DNA from: Stutzerimonas stutzeri
GTDB taxonomy: Bacteria; Pseudomonadota; Gammaproteobacteria; Pseudomonadales; Pseudomonadaceae
Reading direction: 5' to 3'
DNA length: 64,000 bases
NCBI RefSeq assembly: GCF_000219605.1
Contig: NC_015740.1
Coordinates: 1,984,001 to 2,048,000, forward strand
The notes beneath the pieces are model-generated. The model made no database searches and was not told the DNA's origin. It worked only from the letters and a program-made list of their open reading frames with translations. Made by a program: the position numbers and the translations under genes. This document shows positions 56,492 through 64,000 of the stretch, one piece after another. Position 1 is the first letter of the stretch, and every line of letters begins with the position of its first letter.

Positions 56492-57475
56492 TCAGTCGTG
56501 CGGCGGAACGTGGCCGAAGAGCTCCTGGGAGAACTTTACGCGTTCCTCGACGGTTTCCTGGATGCCCTTTGCCTTGAGCTCTTCCAGACGGTTCTCCACG
56601 GCATGGGCGCGGTGGGTCAGCCCGCAGTCGTTGGCGATCTGGATGTTCAGGCCCGGGCGTGCATTCAACTCCAGGATCAGCGGTCCCTTGTCCTGATCGA
56701 GCACCATGTCGACACCGATATAGCCGAGCCCGCAGAGCTCGTAACAGCCGGCGGCCAGCTTCATGAAGCCGTCCCAGTTCGGCAGCTGTACGCCGTCCAC
56801 AGCATTGGTGGTGTCGGGGTGCTTGGTGATCTTGTTGTTCAGCCAGGTGCCGCGAAGGGTGATACCGGTCGCCAGATCCACGCCGACGCCGATTGCACCC
56901 TGGTGCAGGTTGGCCTTGCCGCCGGACTGGCGGGTGGGCAGGCGCAGCATGGCCATGATCGGATAACCCATCAGCACGATGATGCGGATGTCCGGCACCC
57001 CTTCGTAACTGATGCTCTTGAAGATCGGATCAGGCGTGACGCGGTACTCGATCAGCGCACGGTCGCGGTGACCGCCGAGAGAATACAGACCAGTGAGGAT
57101 GTTGGAGATCTGATGCTCGATCTCCTCATGGGTCATGATCTTTCCGGATACGGTCTTGTAGCGACCCTCGAAACGGTCCGCGATCACCAGAATGCCGTCG
57201 CCGCCAGCACCCTGGGCCGGTTTGACGACGAAGTCGGTGTGGTCCTTGACGATGTCCTTGAGCTTGTCGATGTCCTTCTCGGTCTCGATGATCCCGTACA
57301 TCTCCGGCACATGAATGCCGGCCTCGATCGCGCGCTGCTTGGTGATGATCTTGTCATCGACGATCGGGTACAGGCTGCGCTTGTTGTACTTGAGCACGTA
57401 GTCCGCGTTGCGGCGGTTGATGCCCATGATGCCCTTGGCTTCCAGGGCCTTCCACGTCTTGATCAGACCGAACAT
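56492..57475 (-). CDS. RimK-like ATP-grasp ligase (alpha-L-glutamate ligase-like)
   Basis: A 327-residue ATP-grasp enzyme: NRRNADYVLKYNKR start, VVKPAQGAGGDGILVI (ATP phosphate loop), GVGVDLATG, GLGYIGVDMVLDQDKGPLILELNARPG with the metal-binding Glu/Asn. Related to RimK, which adds glutamates to peptides. It is the last gene of a three-gene module with an inactive transglutaminase/7TM protein and a retropepsin-like protease, three bases after its neighbour. The module is predicted to make and trim a peptide or tag at the cell envelope; its target is not known to me. Confidence 0.88.
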   Translation of the reverse strand: MFGLIKTWKALEAKGIMGINRRNADYVLKYNKRSLYPIVDDKIITKQRAIEAGIHVPEMYGIIETEKDIDKLKDIVKDHTDFVVKPAQGAGGDGILVIADRFEGRYKTVSGKIMTHEEIEHQISNILTGLYSLGGHRDRALIEYRVTPDPIFKSISYEGVPDIRIIVLMGYPIMAMLRLPTRQSGGKANLHQGAIGVGVDLATGITLRGTWLNNKITKHPDTTNAVDGVQLPNWDGFMKLAAGCYELCGLGYIGVDMVLDQDKGPLILELNARPGLNIQIANDCGLTHRAHAVENRLEELKAKGIQETVEERVKFSQELFGHVPPHD

Positions 57476-57478
57476 GGC

Positions 57479-59005
57479 TCAATCCTTCAGAAAGGCTTTG
57501 AAGCGGAACAGCTCGGTCAGGCGGTAGCCGCGGTAGCGACCCATCGCCAGCATGAAGCCCACCATGATCAGCAGCACGGCCGGGAAGGTGAAGATGAAGT
57601 AGGTCAGCTCCCGGATGTTCATCAGCATGAAGGCCAGGCTTGCGGCGATCAGCGTGCCGACCGCGACCTTGAAGGCATGGCCGCCGCCACGCTCTTCCCA
57701 GGTGATGGACAGGCGTTCGATGGTCATGGTCAGGATCACCATCGGGAACAGCGATACCGACAATCCGCGCTCGAGGCCGAGCTTGTGGCTGAGCAGGCTG
57801 ATCACTGCAATCAGCACCACAACGAAGGTCAGCACGACCGACAGGCGCGGCAGCATCTGCAGTTTCAGATGTTCCAGGTACGAGCGCAGCGACAGGCCGA
57901 GCGCGGTAATCAGGGTGAACAGGATGATGCCGAAACCGATCTGGGTTTCGCGGAATGCCAGGGCGATCAGCACCGGGGTGAAGGTGCCGAGGGTCTGCAG
58001 GCCGCCGAGGTTACGCAGGATCAGGATCACCAGCACGCCGATCGGGATCATGATCATGATCTGGTAGGTCTGCTGAGTCTGCAGGGGCAGGCCGTACAGC
58101 GAATACTCCAGGAATCCGGCCTCGGTGTTCTCGTCTGTCAGCTTGGCGAGGCGGATGGCGTTCATCTCGCTGTTGTTCAGGGTAAAGGTCACCTGCGGGT
58201 TGCGGCCACCTTCCAGGTTGATCAGCGGCTCGTCACCGGTCCACCAGACCAGACGGTCACCCGGCAGGCCCTGTTCGCCAGTGCCGGGGTTGAAGAACAG
58301 CCACTTGTCGCCATTGAAGCTGCGCAGCCAGAGTTCGGGCGTTTGCGGCTGATCGGCATTCAGGCGGATGGTATGCACACGCTCCATCGGCACGTGGGCG
58401 ATGGACAGCAGCAGCTCGATGACGCGTGCCTTGTTCGGGATGGAGGTATCGCCCCCGAGCAGCAACTTGACGTTGTCATCGTTGGGATTGTTGACGCGCT
58501 TGATCGCTTCGCTGATGAAGGTCTCGACGTCGGCCGAATGCTGGCGAATGGGAGAGAGCAGGGCCTCGGCGGCAATCTTCTCCGGGCCTTCGACCGGGAT
58601 GCTGTCGCGGAAGATCGGGCCGGTGGGCTTGCTCTGCTCGCCGCTGTAGCGCTTGGTCAGCACCAGGCGGTAATAGAGTGTCTGGTTGCCGCTGGCGCGA
58701 CGCGCGGACCAGGTGACGCGGCGGTTGCCATCGACGCGGTTGACGCTGACACCGTAGTTGTTGGAGATGAAGCTCTCGTTGAGGCTGACGAACTCCTGAT
58801 TCAGTGGCGGCACGTACATCTGCAGCTTCACTGGCTCGCGCGGATTGGCCTGGAACTCGACCTTGGCGTCGATATTCCACAGGTCATCGGTTTCGTCTTC
58901 GGTAACCGGAATGCCGAGGATGAAGATCTGGTAGGCAGTAATCGAAATTCCCAGTGCGACGAGCAGGAAGATCAGGACTTTCAGATGCAGAGTGAGAGCG
59001 CGCAT
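57479..59005 (-). CDS. Inactive transglutaminase fused to 7TM (UUP1 family)
   Basis: A 508-residue protein. It has one N-terminal membrane helix (about 8-31), a periplasmic domain with transglutaminase fold but no catalytic triad seen (about 35-330: ELLLSIAHVPMERVHTIRL, LWLRSFNGDKWLFFNPGTG), then seven membrane helices (about 345-495). The periplasmic part probably binds a peptide and the 7TM part passes information or substrate to the ATP-grasp ligase inside. It lies five bases after the protease gene. Confidence 0.88.
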   Translation of the reverse strand: MRALTLHLKVLIFLLVALGISITAYQIFILGIPVTEDETDDLWNIDAKVEFQANPREPVKLQMYVPPLNQEFVSLNESFISNNYGVSVNRVDGNRRVTWSARRASGNQTLYYRLVLTKRYSGEQSKPTGPIFRDSIPVEGPEKIAAEALLSPIRQHSADVETFISEAIKRVNNPNDDNVKLLLGGDTSIPNKARVIELLLSIAHVPMERVHTIRLNADQPQTPELWLRSFNGDKWLFFNPGTGEQGLPGDRLVWWTGDEPLINLEGGRNPQVTFTLNNSEMNAIRLAKLTDENTEAGFLEYSLYGLPLQTQQTYQIMIMIPIGVLVILILRNLGGLQTLGTFTPVLIALAFRETQIGFGIILFTLITALGLSLRSYLEHLKLQMLPRLSVVLTFVVVLIAVISLLSHKLGLERGLSVSLFPMVILTMTIERLSITWEERGGGHAFKVAVGTLIAASLAFMLMNIRELTYFIFTFPAVLLIMVGFMLAMGRYRGYRLTELFRFKAFLKD

Positions 59006-59010
59006 GGGTA

Positions 59011-59547
59011 TTACTCGTCAGCGTCAGATTCGTTGAGGCAACCGGGCTTGCCGGCAATAAAGGTGCGACTTGGGTCCACCAGGGCACCGAAGCGGGTGAG
59101 CGCATCGGAACCGATCAAAAGTGGGTATTGGAAAGCCGTACGGTCGGTGAGGTTCACTTCGATGGTGCGTTTGACCTTGCCCATGCACAGATCGAGCTCG
59201 ATGACCGGTCGTGCGGTATAGGTCTTTTCCTCTTCCGGATCGAAGTCGCCGGCGCGACGTTTGATCTTGCTGATCCGCGCCAGGGGGCGTTCGATGGGCT
59301 GCGCATGGGCGCTGTCGACGGCCAGGTAGAAGCGCACCCAGGATTCGCCCTTGCGCTTGAAGCGAGTGATGTCGCGCGCGCTAAGCGATGCCGTCTGCGC
59401 GCCGGTGTCGAGTTTCGCTTCCACTTCCAGATTGAAGTCGGGAATGCCGACGTGTTCGTTCAGACCGTAGATCGCCTTTTCGGCAGCCACGCCGATGGCG
59501 GGCAGGATCAGTACGCAGAGCAGCAGAAGGTAGGCTTTAACTCTCAT
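59011..59547 (-). CDS. Retropepsin-like protease (annotated ATP-dependent zinc protease)
   Basis: A 178-residue secreted protein with a signal peptide of about 22 residues and the aspartic protease motif AKLDTGAQTASLSARDI. LLIGSDALTRFGALVDPS forms the other part of a retropepsin fold. The common label 'zinc protease' is likely wrong; the DTGA motif points to an aspartic mechanism. First gene of the three-gene module. Confidence 0.88.
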   Translation of the reverse strand: MRVKAYLLLLCVLILPAIGVAAEKAIYGLNEHVGIPDFNLEVEAKLDTGAQTASLSARDITRFKRKGESWVRFYLAVDSAHAQPIERPLARISKIKRRAGDFDPEEEKTYTARPVIELDLCMGKVKRTIEVNLTDRTAFQYPLLIGSDALTRFGALVDPSRTFIAGKPGCLNESDADE

Positions 59548-59726
59548 GGAACCTGAAATCTAAGGGAAGGGAAGAATGGCCGGCTGGCCTGCGCCGAAAG
59601 GTCCGGCGAGCGGCCTGGACGCGAAAGGCTGGCATTCTAGCATGCTGATTTCTTGGCGCTACAACGGCCACCAGCGCTTTGACACCCCTTGATACAGACC
59701 ATGCCGAGCGTACGACTTTAGTAAAG

Positions 59727-59738
59727 GTGTCGACAATC
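59727..59738. promoter_or_regulatory. GntR operator copy 1 upstream of prpR
   Basis: GTGTCGACAATC, containing the palindrome TGTCGACA (59728-59735). A second copy lies 75 bp further on. Confidence 0.5.
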
Positions 59739-59753
59739 GGCGGACTGCGTCAG

Positions 59754-59782
59754 TTGACTGTTAGGTTTTGCAGGCGTAGTTT
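59754..59782 (+). promoter_or_regulatory. Candidate promoter of the prp operon
   Basis: -35 TTGACT (59754-59759), 17-base spacer, -10 TAGTTT (59777-59782), placed between the two TGTCGACA palindromes. Start expected near 59790. Confidence 0.5.
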
Positions 59783-59800
59783 CGCCGTACTGTCTTTCGG

Positions 59801-59812
59801 ATTGTCGACAAT
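59801..59812. promoter_or_regulatory. GntR operator copy 2, overlapping the prpR start region
   Basis: Perfect palindrome ATTGTCGACAAT, one base before the prpR ATG and just after the candidate start of transcription. Its position would allow autorepression of the whole operon. Confidence 0.6.
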
Positions 59813-59813
59813 C

Positions 59814-60539
59814 ATGCTGGATACCGTTGAGCTACCCCCATCAGTACAGCAGCTTGATAGCGGCACACTTGCCGAGAACGTGTTCCGCCTGATCCAGGCT
59901 GCGATCGTCAAGGGTGAAATTGCGCCGGGCAGCAAGATTTCCGAGCCCGAACTGGCGCGTACCTACGGCATCAGCCGCGGGCCGCTGCGCGAGGCTATCC
60001 ACCGGCTGGAGGGCCAGAAACTGCTTGTCCGCGTTCCCCATGTGGGCGCGCGCGTGGTTTCGCTGAGCCATGCCGAGCTGATCGAACTCTACGAAATTCG
60101 TGAGTCCCTGGAAGGCATGGCCTGTCGCCTGGCCGCCGAACGCATGAGCGAGGCGGAGATCGATGAGCTGCGTCGGGTGCTCAGCACTCACGAACGCGAT
60201 GAGGCGTTTCAGGCTGGCGTCGGTTACTACCAGCAGGAAGGCGACTTCGACTTCCACTACCGGATCATCCAGGGCAGCGGCAACCGCACGCTGGCCAAGC
60301 TGCTGTGCGACGAGCTCTACCAGCTGGTGCGCATGTACCGCATCCAGTTCTCCACCACGCCGAATCGGCCGCATCAGGCCTTCGCCGAACACCACCGAAT
60401 CCTGGACGCCATCGCCGAGCGCGATGGCGAACTGGCGGAGCTGCTGATGCGCCGCCATATCGCCGCTTCCAAGCGCAATGTCGAGCGCCATTTCAAAGGT
60501 GCTCTTGAGCAAACACCACAACCAAGAGGTGAGGCATGA
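59814..60539 (+). CDS. prpR: GntR/FadR-family regulator of the prp operon
   Basis: A 241-residue GntR protein. The winged helix lies at about 20-85 ([20 protein letters not shown]), followed by an FCD ligand domain ([36 protein letters not shown]) whose Asp/His residues bind a metal and an organic acid. Likely senses 2-methylcitrate or a related acid and represses prpBC-acnD. ATG 59814 is chosen by fit to the family; no good ribosome site precedes it because the operator sits there. The stop overlaps prpB by four bases. Confidence 0.87.
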   Translation: MLDTVELPPSVQQLDSGTLAENVFRLIQAAIVKGEIAPGSKISEPELARTYGISRGPLREAIHRLEGQKLLVRVPHVGARVVSLSHAELIELYEIRESLEGMACRLAAERMSEAEIDELRRVLSTHERDEAFQAGVGYYQQEGDFDFHYRIIQGSGNRTLAKLLCDELYQLVRMYRIQFSTTPNRPHQAFAEHHRILDAIAERDGELAELLMRRHIAASKRNVERHFKGALEQTPQPRGEA

Positions 60540-61423
60540 CACTCCCAACCCCCGGTCAGCGTTTTCGCGACGCGGTCGCCAGCGAACATCCCCTGCAGGT
60601 GGTCGGTGCGATCAACGCCAATCATGCGCTGCTGGCCAAGCGCGCCGGCTTCAAGGCGATCTACCTGTCCGGCGGTGGCGTCGCCGCGGGCTCGCTGGGT
60701 CTGCCTGACCTGGGAATCACCGGGCTCGACGATGTGCTGACCGACGTCCGTCGCATCACCGACGTCTGCGACCTGCCGCTGCTGGTGGATGTCGACACCG
60801 GCTTCGGCTCCTCGGCGTTCAACGTGGCCCGCACCGTGAAGTCGATGATCAAGTTCGGCGCTGCCGCGATCCACATCGAGGACCAGGTCGGCGCCAAGCG
60901 TTGCGGCCATCGGCCGAACAAGGAAATCGTTTCCCAGCAGGAAATGGTCGATCGCATCAAGGCGGCGGTCGACGCGCGCACTGACGACAGCTTCGTGATC
61001 ATGGCGCGTACCGATGCGCTGGCGGTGGAAGGACTGAACTCCGCGCTGGATCGTGCTGCAGCCTGCATCGAGGCCGGTGCTGACATGATCTTCCCAGAGG
61101 CGATCACCGAGCTGGCCATGTACAAGACCTTCGCCGACCGCGTGAAGGCACCGATCCTGGCCAACATCACCGAGTTCGGCGCCACGCCGCTGTACACCAC
61201 CGAGGAGCTGGCCAGCGTCGACGTTTCCCTGGTGCTCTATCCGCTGTCGGCGTTCCGCGCCATGAACAAGGCGGCCGAGAATGTCTACACCGCGCTGCGC
61301 CGTGATGGCACCCAGAAGAATGTGATCGACACCATGCAGACCCGCATGGAGCTCTACGATCGCATCAACTACCACGCGTTCGAGCAGCATCTCGACGCGC
61401 TGTTCGCCCAGAAGAAGAGCTGA
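60536..61423 (+). CDS. prpB: 2-methylisocitrate lyase PrpB
   Basis: A 295-residue member of the isocitrate lyase superfamily. [12 protein letters not shown] binds magnesium and [13 protein letters not shown] carries the catalytic Cys loop (KRCGH). It cleaves 2-methylisocitrate to pyruvate and succinate. Translation is coupled to prpR through ATGA. Confidence 0.95.
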   Translation: MTLPTPGQRFRDAVASEHPLQVVGAINANHALLAKRAGFKAIYLSGGGVAAGSLGLPDLGITGLDDVLTDVRRITDVCDLPLLVDVDTGFGSSAFNVARTVKSMIKFGAAAIHIEDQVGAKRCGHRPNKEIVSQQEMVDRIKAAVDARTDDSFVIMARTDALAVEGLNSALDRAAACIEAGADMIFPEAITELAMYKTFADRVKAPILANITEFGATPLYTTEELASVDVSLVLYPLSAFRAMNKAAENVYTALRRDGTQKNVIDTMQTRMELYDRINYHAFEQHLDALFAQKKS

Positions 61424-61429
61424 CGAGCA

Positions 61430-61460
61430 GGTCCCGCCGGGATTTGCCAGCGGGACCTTT
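61430..61460 (+). other. Hairpin between prpB and prpC
   Basis: GGTCCCGC / GCGGGACC, 8-bp stem with a 12-base loop, followed by TTT. It may reduce or segment transcription between the two genes. Confidence 0.6.
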
Positions 61461-61519
61461 GCGATCCATTTTTCAACGTGATTTGCAGTATCCAGAACAA
61501 ATCCAAGAAGGAGATAGCA

Positions 61520-62647
61520 ATGGCTGAAGCAAAAGTATTGAGCGGTGCGGGGCTGCGCGGACAGATCGCCGGGCAGACCGCCCTGTGCACCGTCGGCAAG
61601 ACCGGCGCCGGTCTGACCTACCGTGGCTATGACGTACGCGACCTGGCGGCTGAGTGCGACTTCGAAGAAGTGGCCTATCTGCTGTTCTACGGCGAGCTGC
61701 CCACCACTGCGCAACTGGCCGACTACAAAAAGCGCCTGAAGACCATGCGCGACCTGCCGCAGCCGCTGAAGGATGTGCTCGAGCGCATCCCGGCCAGCGC
61801 GCATCCGATGGATGTGATGCGCACCGGTTCGTCGGTGCTCGGCACCCTTGAGCCCGAACTCAGCTTCGATCAGCAGCGCGACGTGGCCGAGCGCCTGATG
61901 GCCGCCTTCCCGGCCATCATGTGTTACTGGTACCGCTTCACCCATGACGGTGTGCGCATCGACTGCACCAGCGACGAAGACACCCTGGGTGGTCATTTCC
62001 TCGCGCTGCTGCACGGCAAGAAGCCGAGCGACCTGCACGTCAAGGTGATGAACGTCTCGCTGATCCTCTACGCCGAGCACGAGTTCAACGCCTCGACCTT
62101 CACCGCCCGTGTCTGCGCTTCGACGCTGTCCGACCTCTATTCCTGCGTGACCGGTGCCATCGGTTCGCTGCGCGGCCCGCTGCATGGCGGCGCCAACGAA
62201 GCGGCGATGGACATGATCGAGCAGTGGAAGAGCCCGGAAGAGGCCCGCGAAGCGATCCTCGGCATGCTCGAGCGCAAGGACAAGATCATGGGCTTCGGCC
62301 ACGCGATCTACAGCGTCTCCGACCCGCGCAACGAGGTGATCAAGGTCTGGGCCAAGAAGCTCGCTGACGAAGTGGGCGATACCGTGCTCTACCCGGTCTC
62401 GGTAGCCGTCGACGAAACCATGTGGGAGCAGAAGAAGCTGTTCCCCAACGCCGACTTCTACCATGCCTCCGCTTATCACTTCATGGGCATCCCCACCAAG
62501 CTGTTCACGCCGATCTTCGTCTGCTCGCGCGTCACCGGTTGGGCGTCCCATGTGTTCGAACAACGCAGCAACAACCGGATCATTCGGCCGAGTGCCGAGT
62601 ACATCGGTCCGGAACAGCGCAAGGTAGTACCGATCGCCCAGCGCTGA
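61520..62647 (+). CDS. prpC: 2-methylcitrate synthase PrpC
   Basis: A 375-residue citrate-synthase-type enzyme: TYRGYDVRDLA, GSLRGPLHGGANEAAM (substrate His), MGFGHAIYSVSDPRN, and the ending RPSAEYIGPEQRKVVPI. It joins propionyl-CoA and oxaloacetate. AAGGAG lies before the ATG, 96 bases after prpB. Confidence 0.95.
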   Translation: MAEAKVLSGAGLRGQIAGQTALCTVGKTGAGLTYRGYDVRDLAAECDFEEVAYLLFYGELPTTAQLADYKKRLKTMRDLPQPLKDVLERIPASAHPMDVMRTGSSVLGTLEPELSFDQQRDVAERLMAAFPAIMCYWYRFTHDGVRIDCTSDEDTLGGHFLALLHGKKPSDLHVKVMNVSLILYAEHEFNASTFTARVCASTLSDLYSCVTGAIGSLRGPLHGGANEAAMDMIEQWKSPEEAREAILGMLERKDKIMGFGHAIYSVSDPRNEVIKVWAKKLADEVGDTVLYPVSVAVDETMWEQKKLFPNADFYHASAYHFMGIPTKLFTPIFVCSRVTGWASHVFEQRSNNRIIRPSAEYIGPEQRKVVPIAQR

Positions 62648-62656
62648 TCGGGATGG

Positions 62657-62677
62657 GGAGCCCGCCGTGCGGGTTCC
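62657..62677 (+). other. Hairpin between prpC and acnD
   Basis: GGAGCCCGC pairs with GCGGGTTCC (9 pairs, one G-U) around a 3-base loop. No U-tract. Confidence 0.45.
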
Positions 62678-62723
62678 TCCAGGCCTTGCCCCTCGGAACA
62701 TTACTGGATTGAGTTCTTCCGGC

Positions 62724-64000
62724 ATGAATACAGAACACCGCAAACCGCTGCCAGGCACCGGGCTTGACTACTTCGACACCCGCGAGGCGATCGAAGCCAT
62801 TCAGCCGGGCGCCTATGACAAGCTGCCCTATACCTCCCGCGTGCTGGCCGAGCAGCTGGTGCGCCGCTGCGAACCGGCAGCGCTGACCGATTCGCTCAAG
62901 CAGATCATCGAGCGCAAGCGCGATCTGGACTTTCCCTGGTATCCGGCGCGCGTGGTCTGCCATGACATCCTCGGCCAGACCGCGCTGGTCGATCTCGCCG
63001 GCCTGCGTGACGCGATCGCGGAGCAGGGCGGCGACCCGGCCAAGGTCAACCCGGTGGTGCCGACCCAGCTGATCGTCGACCATTCGCTGGCCGTCGAGTA
63101 CGCCGGCTTCGATCCGGACGCCTTCGAGAAGAACCGTGCCGTCGAGGAGCGCCGCAACGAGGATCGTTTCCACTTCATCGAGTGGACCAAGACGGCGTTC
63201 AAGAACGTCGACGTGATCCCCGCCGGCAACGGCATCATGCACCAGATCAACCTGGAGAAGATGTCCCCGGTGATCCAGGCCCGCGGCGGCGTAGCCTTCC
63301 CGGACACCTGCGTGGGCACCGATTCACACACGCCCCACGTCGATGCACTGGGCGTCATCGCCATCGGCGTCGGCGGCCTGGAGGCAGAGACCGTGATGCT
63401 CGGCCTGCCTTCGATGATGCGCCTGCCCGACATCGTCGGGGTCAAGCTCACCGGCAAGCGTCAGCCAGGCATCACCGCCACCGATATCGTCCTCGCGCTG
63501 ACCGAGTTCCTGCGCAAGGAACGTGTCGTCGGAGCCTGGGTCGAGTTCTTCGGCGAGGGCGCCGACAGTCTGTCCATCGGTGACCGCGCCACCATTTCCA
63601 ACATGTGCCCGGAGTACGGCGCCACCGCTGCGATGTTCTACATCGACCAGCAGACCATCGAGTACCTCAAACTGACCGGCCGCGAACCGGAGCAGGTTGC
63701 CCTGGTCGAGCAGTACGCCAAGGAAACCGGCCTGTGGGCGACAGCTCTGGAAGGCGCCGAGTACGAACGCGTGCTCGAATTCGACCTGTCCAGCGTGGTG
63801 CGCAACATGGCCGGTCCGAGCAACCCGCACAAGCGTCTGCCGACGTCGGCACTGCACGAGCGTGGGATCGCCGACGAGGCCAAGCTGGCCGCCGCACGTG
63901 CCGAGGAGGCCGAAGGCCTGTTGCCGGATGGCGCGGTGATCATCGCCGCCATCACCAGCTGCACCAATACCTCCAACCCGCGCAACGTGGTCGCGGCGGG
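62724..64000 (+). CDS. acnD: AcnD, 2-methylcitrate dehydratase (Fe/S), 3' end outside window
   Basis: The frame opens MNTEHRKPLPGTGLDYFDTREAI and stays open to the right edge (425 codons). It has the aconitase fold with GVAFPDTCVGTDSHTPHVDALGV and SCTNTSNPRN, whose Cys residues bind the 4Fe-4S cluster. Placement after prpC marks it as AcnD, which dehydrates 2-methylcitrate and needs PrpF to isomerise the product. PrpF should lie just beyond the window. Confidence 0.93.
   Translation, partial: MNTEHRKPLPGTGLDYFDTREAIEAIQPGAYDKLPYTSRVLAEQLVRRCEPAALTDSLKQIIERKRDLDFPWYPARVVCHDILGQTALVDLAGLRDAIAEQGGDPAKVNPVVPTQLIVDHSLAVEYAGFDPDAFEKNRAVEERRNEDRFHFIEWTKTAFKNVDVIPAGNGIMHQINLEKMSPVIQARGGVAFPDTCVGTDSHTPHVDALGVIAIGVGGLEAETVMLGLPSMMRLPDIVGVKLTGKRQPGITATDIVLALTEFLRKERVVGAWVEFFGEGADSLSIGDRATISNMCPEYGATAAMFYIDQQTIEYLKLTGREPEQVALVEQYAKETGLWATALEGAEYERVLEFDLSSVVRNMAGPSNPHKRLPTSALHERGIADEAKLAAARAEEAEGLLPDGAVIIAAITSCTNTSNPRNVVAA

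Noticed and set aside
56471..59221. Long plus-strand frame across the ATP-grasp/7TM module
   Set aside because: Antisense shadow of three well-supported minus-strand genes; His/Gln/Asp-rich low-complexity text.
60374..62758. Long minus-strand frame opposite prpB and prpC
   Set aside because: Antisense shadow; prpB and prpC are unmistakable on the plus strand.

Overview
The window is high-GC, gene-dense DNA from a Pseudomonas-type gammaproteobacterium, most likely of the P. stutzeri (Stutzerimonas) group. The evidence is gene content and order that match Pseudomonas chromosomes: nosP-nahK, tusDCBE followed by a TrpD2-like gene, yccA next to a tRNA-Ser, lipase/foldase next to mltF and an MCP gene, ybbAP/tesA/L,D-transpeptidase/oprI, DAHP synthase/cysB/cysH/thrH/pabB, and prpR-prpB-prpC-acnD. 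No rRNA, CRISPR array, phage or insertion sequence was seen. The assignment rests on remembered gene order, not on a database comparison.

Layout. 1-7 kb: the end of pqqF, a porin, and the nitric-oxide-sensing pair nosP/nahK. 7-10.4 kb: a glutathionyl-hydroquinone reductase and a five-gene tus-type sulfur-relay operon. 10.6-13.4 kb: an MFS exporter, yccA, tRNA-Ser(UGA) and a DUF1652-like gene. 13.4-36.8 kb: a nitrogen-scavenging island built around guanidine. 37-43 kb: MCP, TatD, MltF, lipase foldase and lipase. 43-49 kb: greB, the ybbAP/tesA block, an L,D-transpeptidase and oprI. 49.7-56.4 kb: GNAT, DAHP synthase, a PanE-like reductase, cysB, cysH, thrH and pabB. 56.5-59.5 kb: an ATP-grasp / inactive transglutaminase-7TM / retropepsin-like module. 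59.8-64 kb: the 2-methylcitrate (propionate) operon, running off the right edge inside acnD.

The guanidine island is the most interesting part. Two guanidine-I (ykkC) riboswitches lie on the minus strand. The one at 36.7 kb has an excellent sigma-54 promoter upstream. It heads the established route: ABC permease and ATPase, CgdA/CgdB carboxyguanidine deiminase, a urea/guanidine carboxylase, allophanate hydrolase, and an aldo/keto reductase as tail. The riboswitch at 26.3 kb heads a second, tightly overlapping ten-gene operon that I do not recognise as a described pathway. It encodes a NitT/TauT-type binding protein, a membrane di-iron desaturase/hydroxylase-like protein, two SDR dehydrogenases, an EamA transporter, a creatininase homologue, a biuret/guanylurea-hydrolase-like isochorismatase-fold enzyme, an unrecognised protein, and the matching ABC permease and ATPase. 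My reading is that it imports a substituted or cyclic guanidino compound and degrades it to something the guanidine/allophanate pathway can finish. Next to it, a TetR-controlled unit carries a GlnT/gamma-glutamylmethylamide-synthetase-like enzyme and a urea-carboxylase-type binding protein, divergent from a MetX-like hydrolase across a palindromic operator.

Other items are a 51-codon frame filling the gap between cgdB and the carboxylase, a sigma-54 promoter before the lipase, and paired GntR operators before prpR. All functional calls come from reading motifs, residue spacing and context. None was checked by database search.
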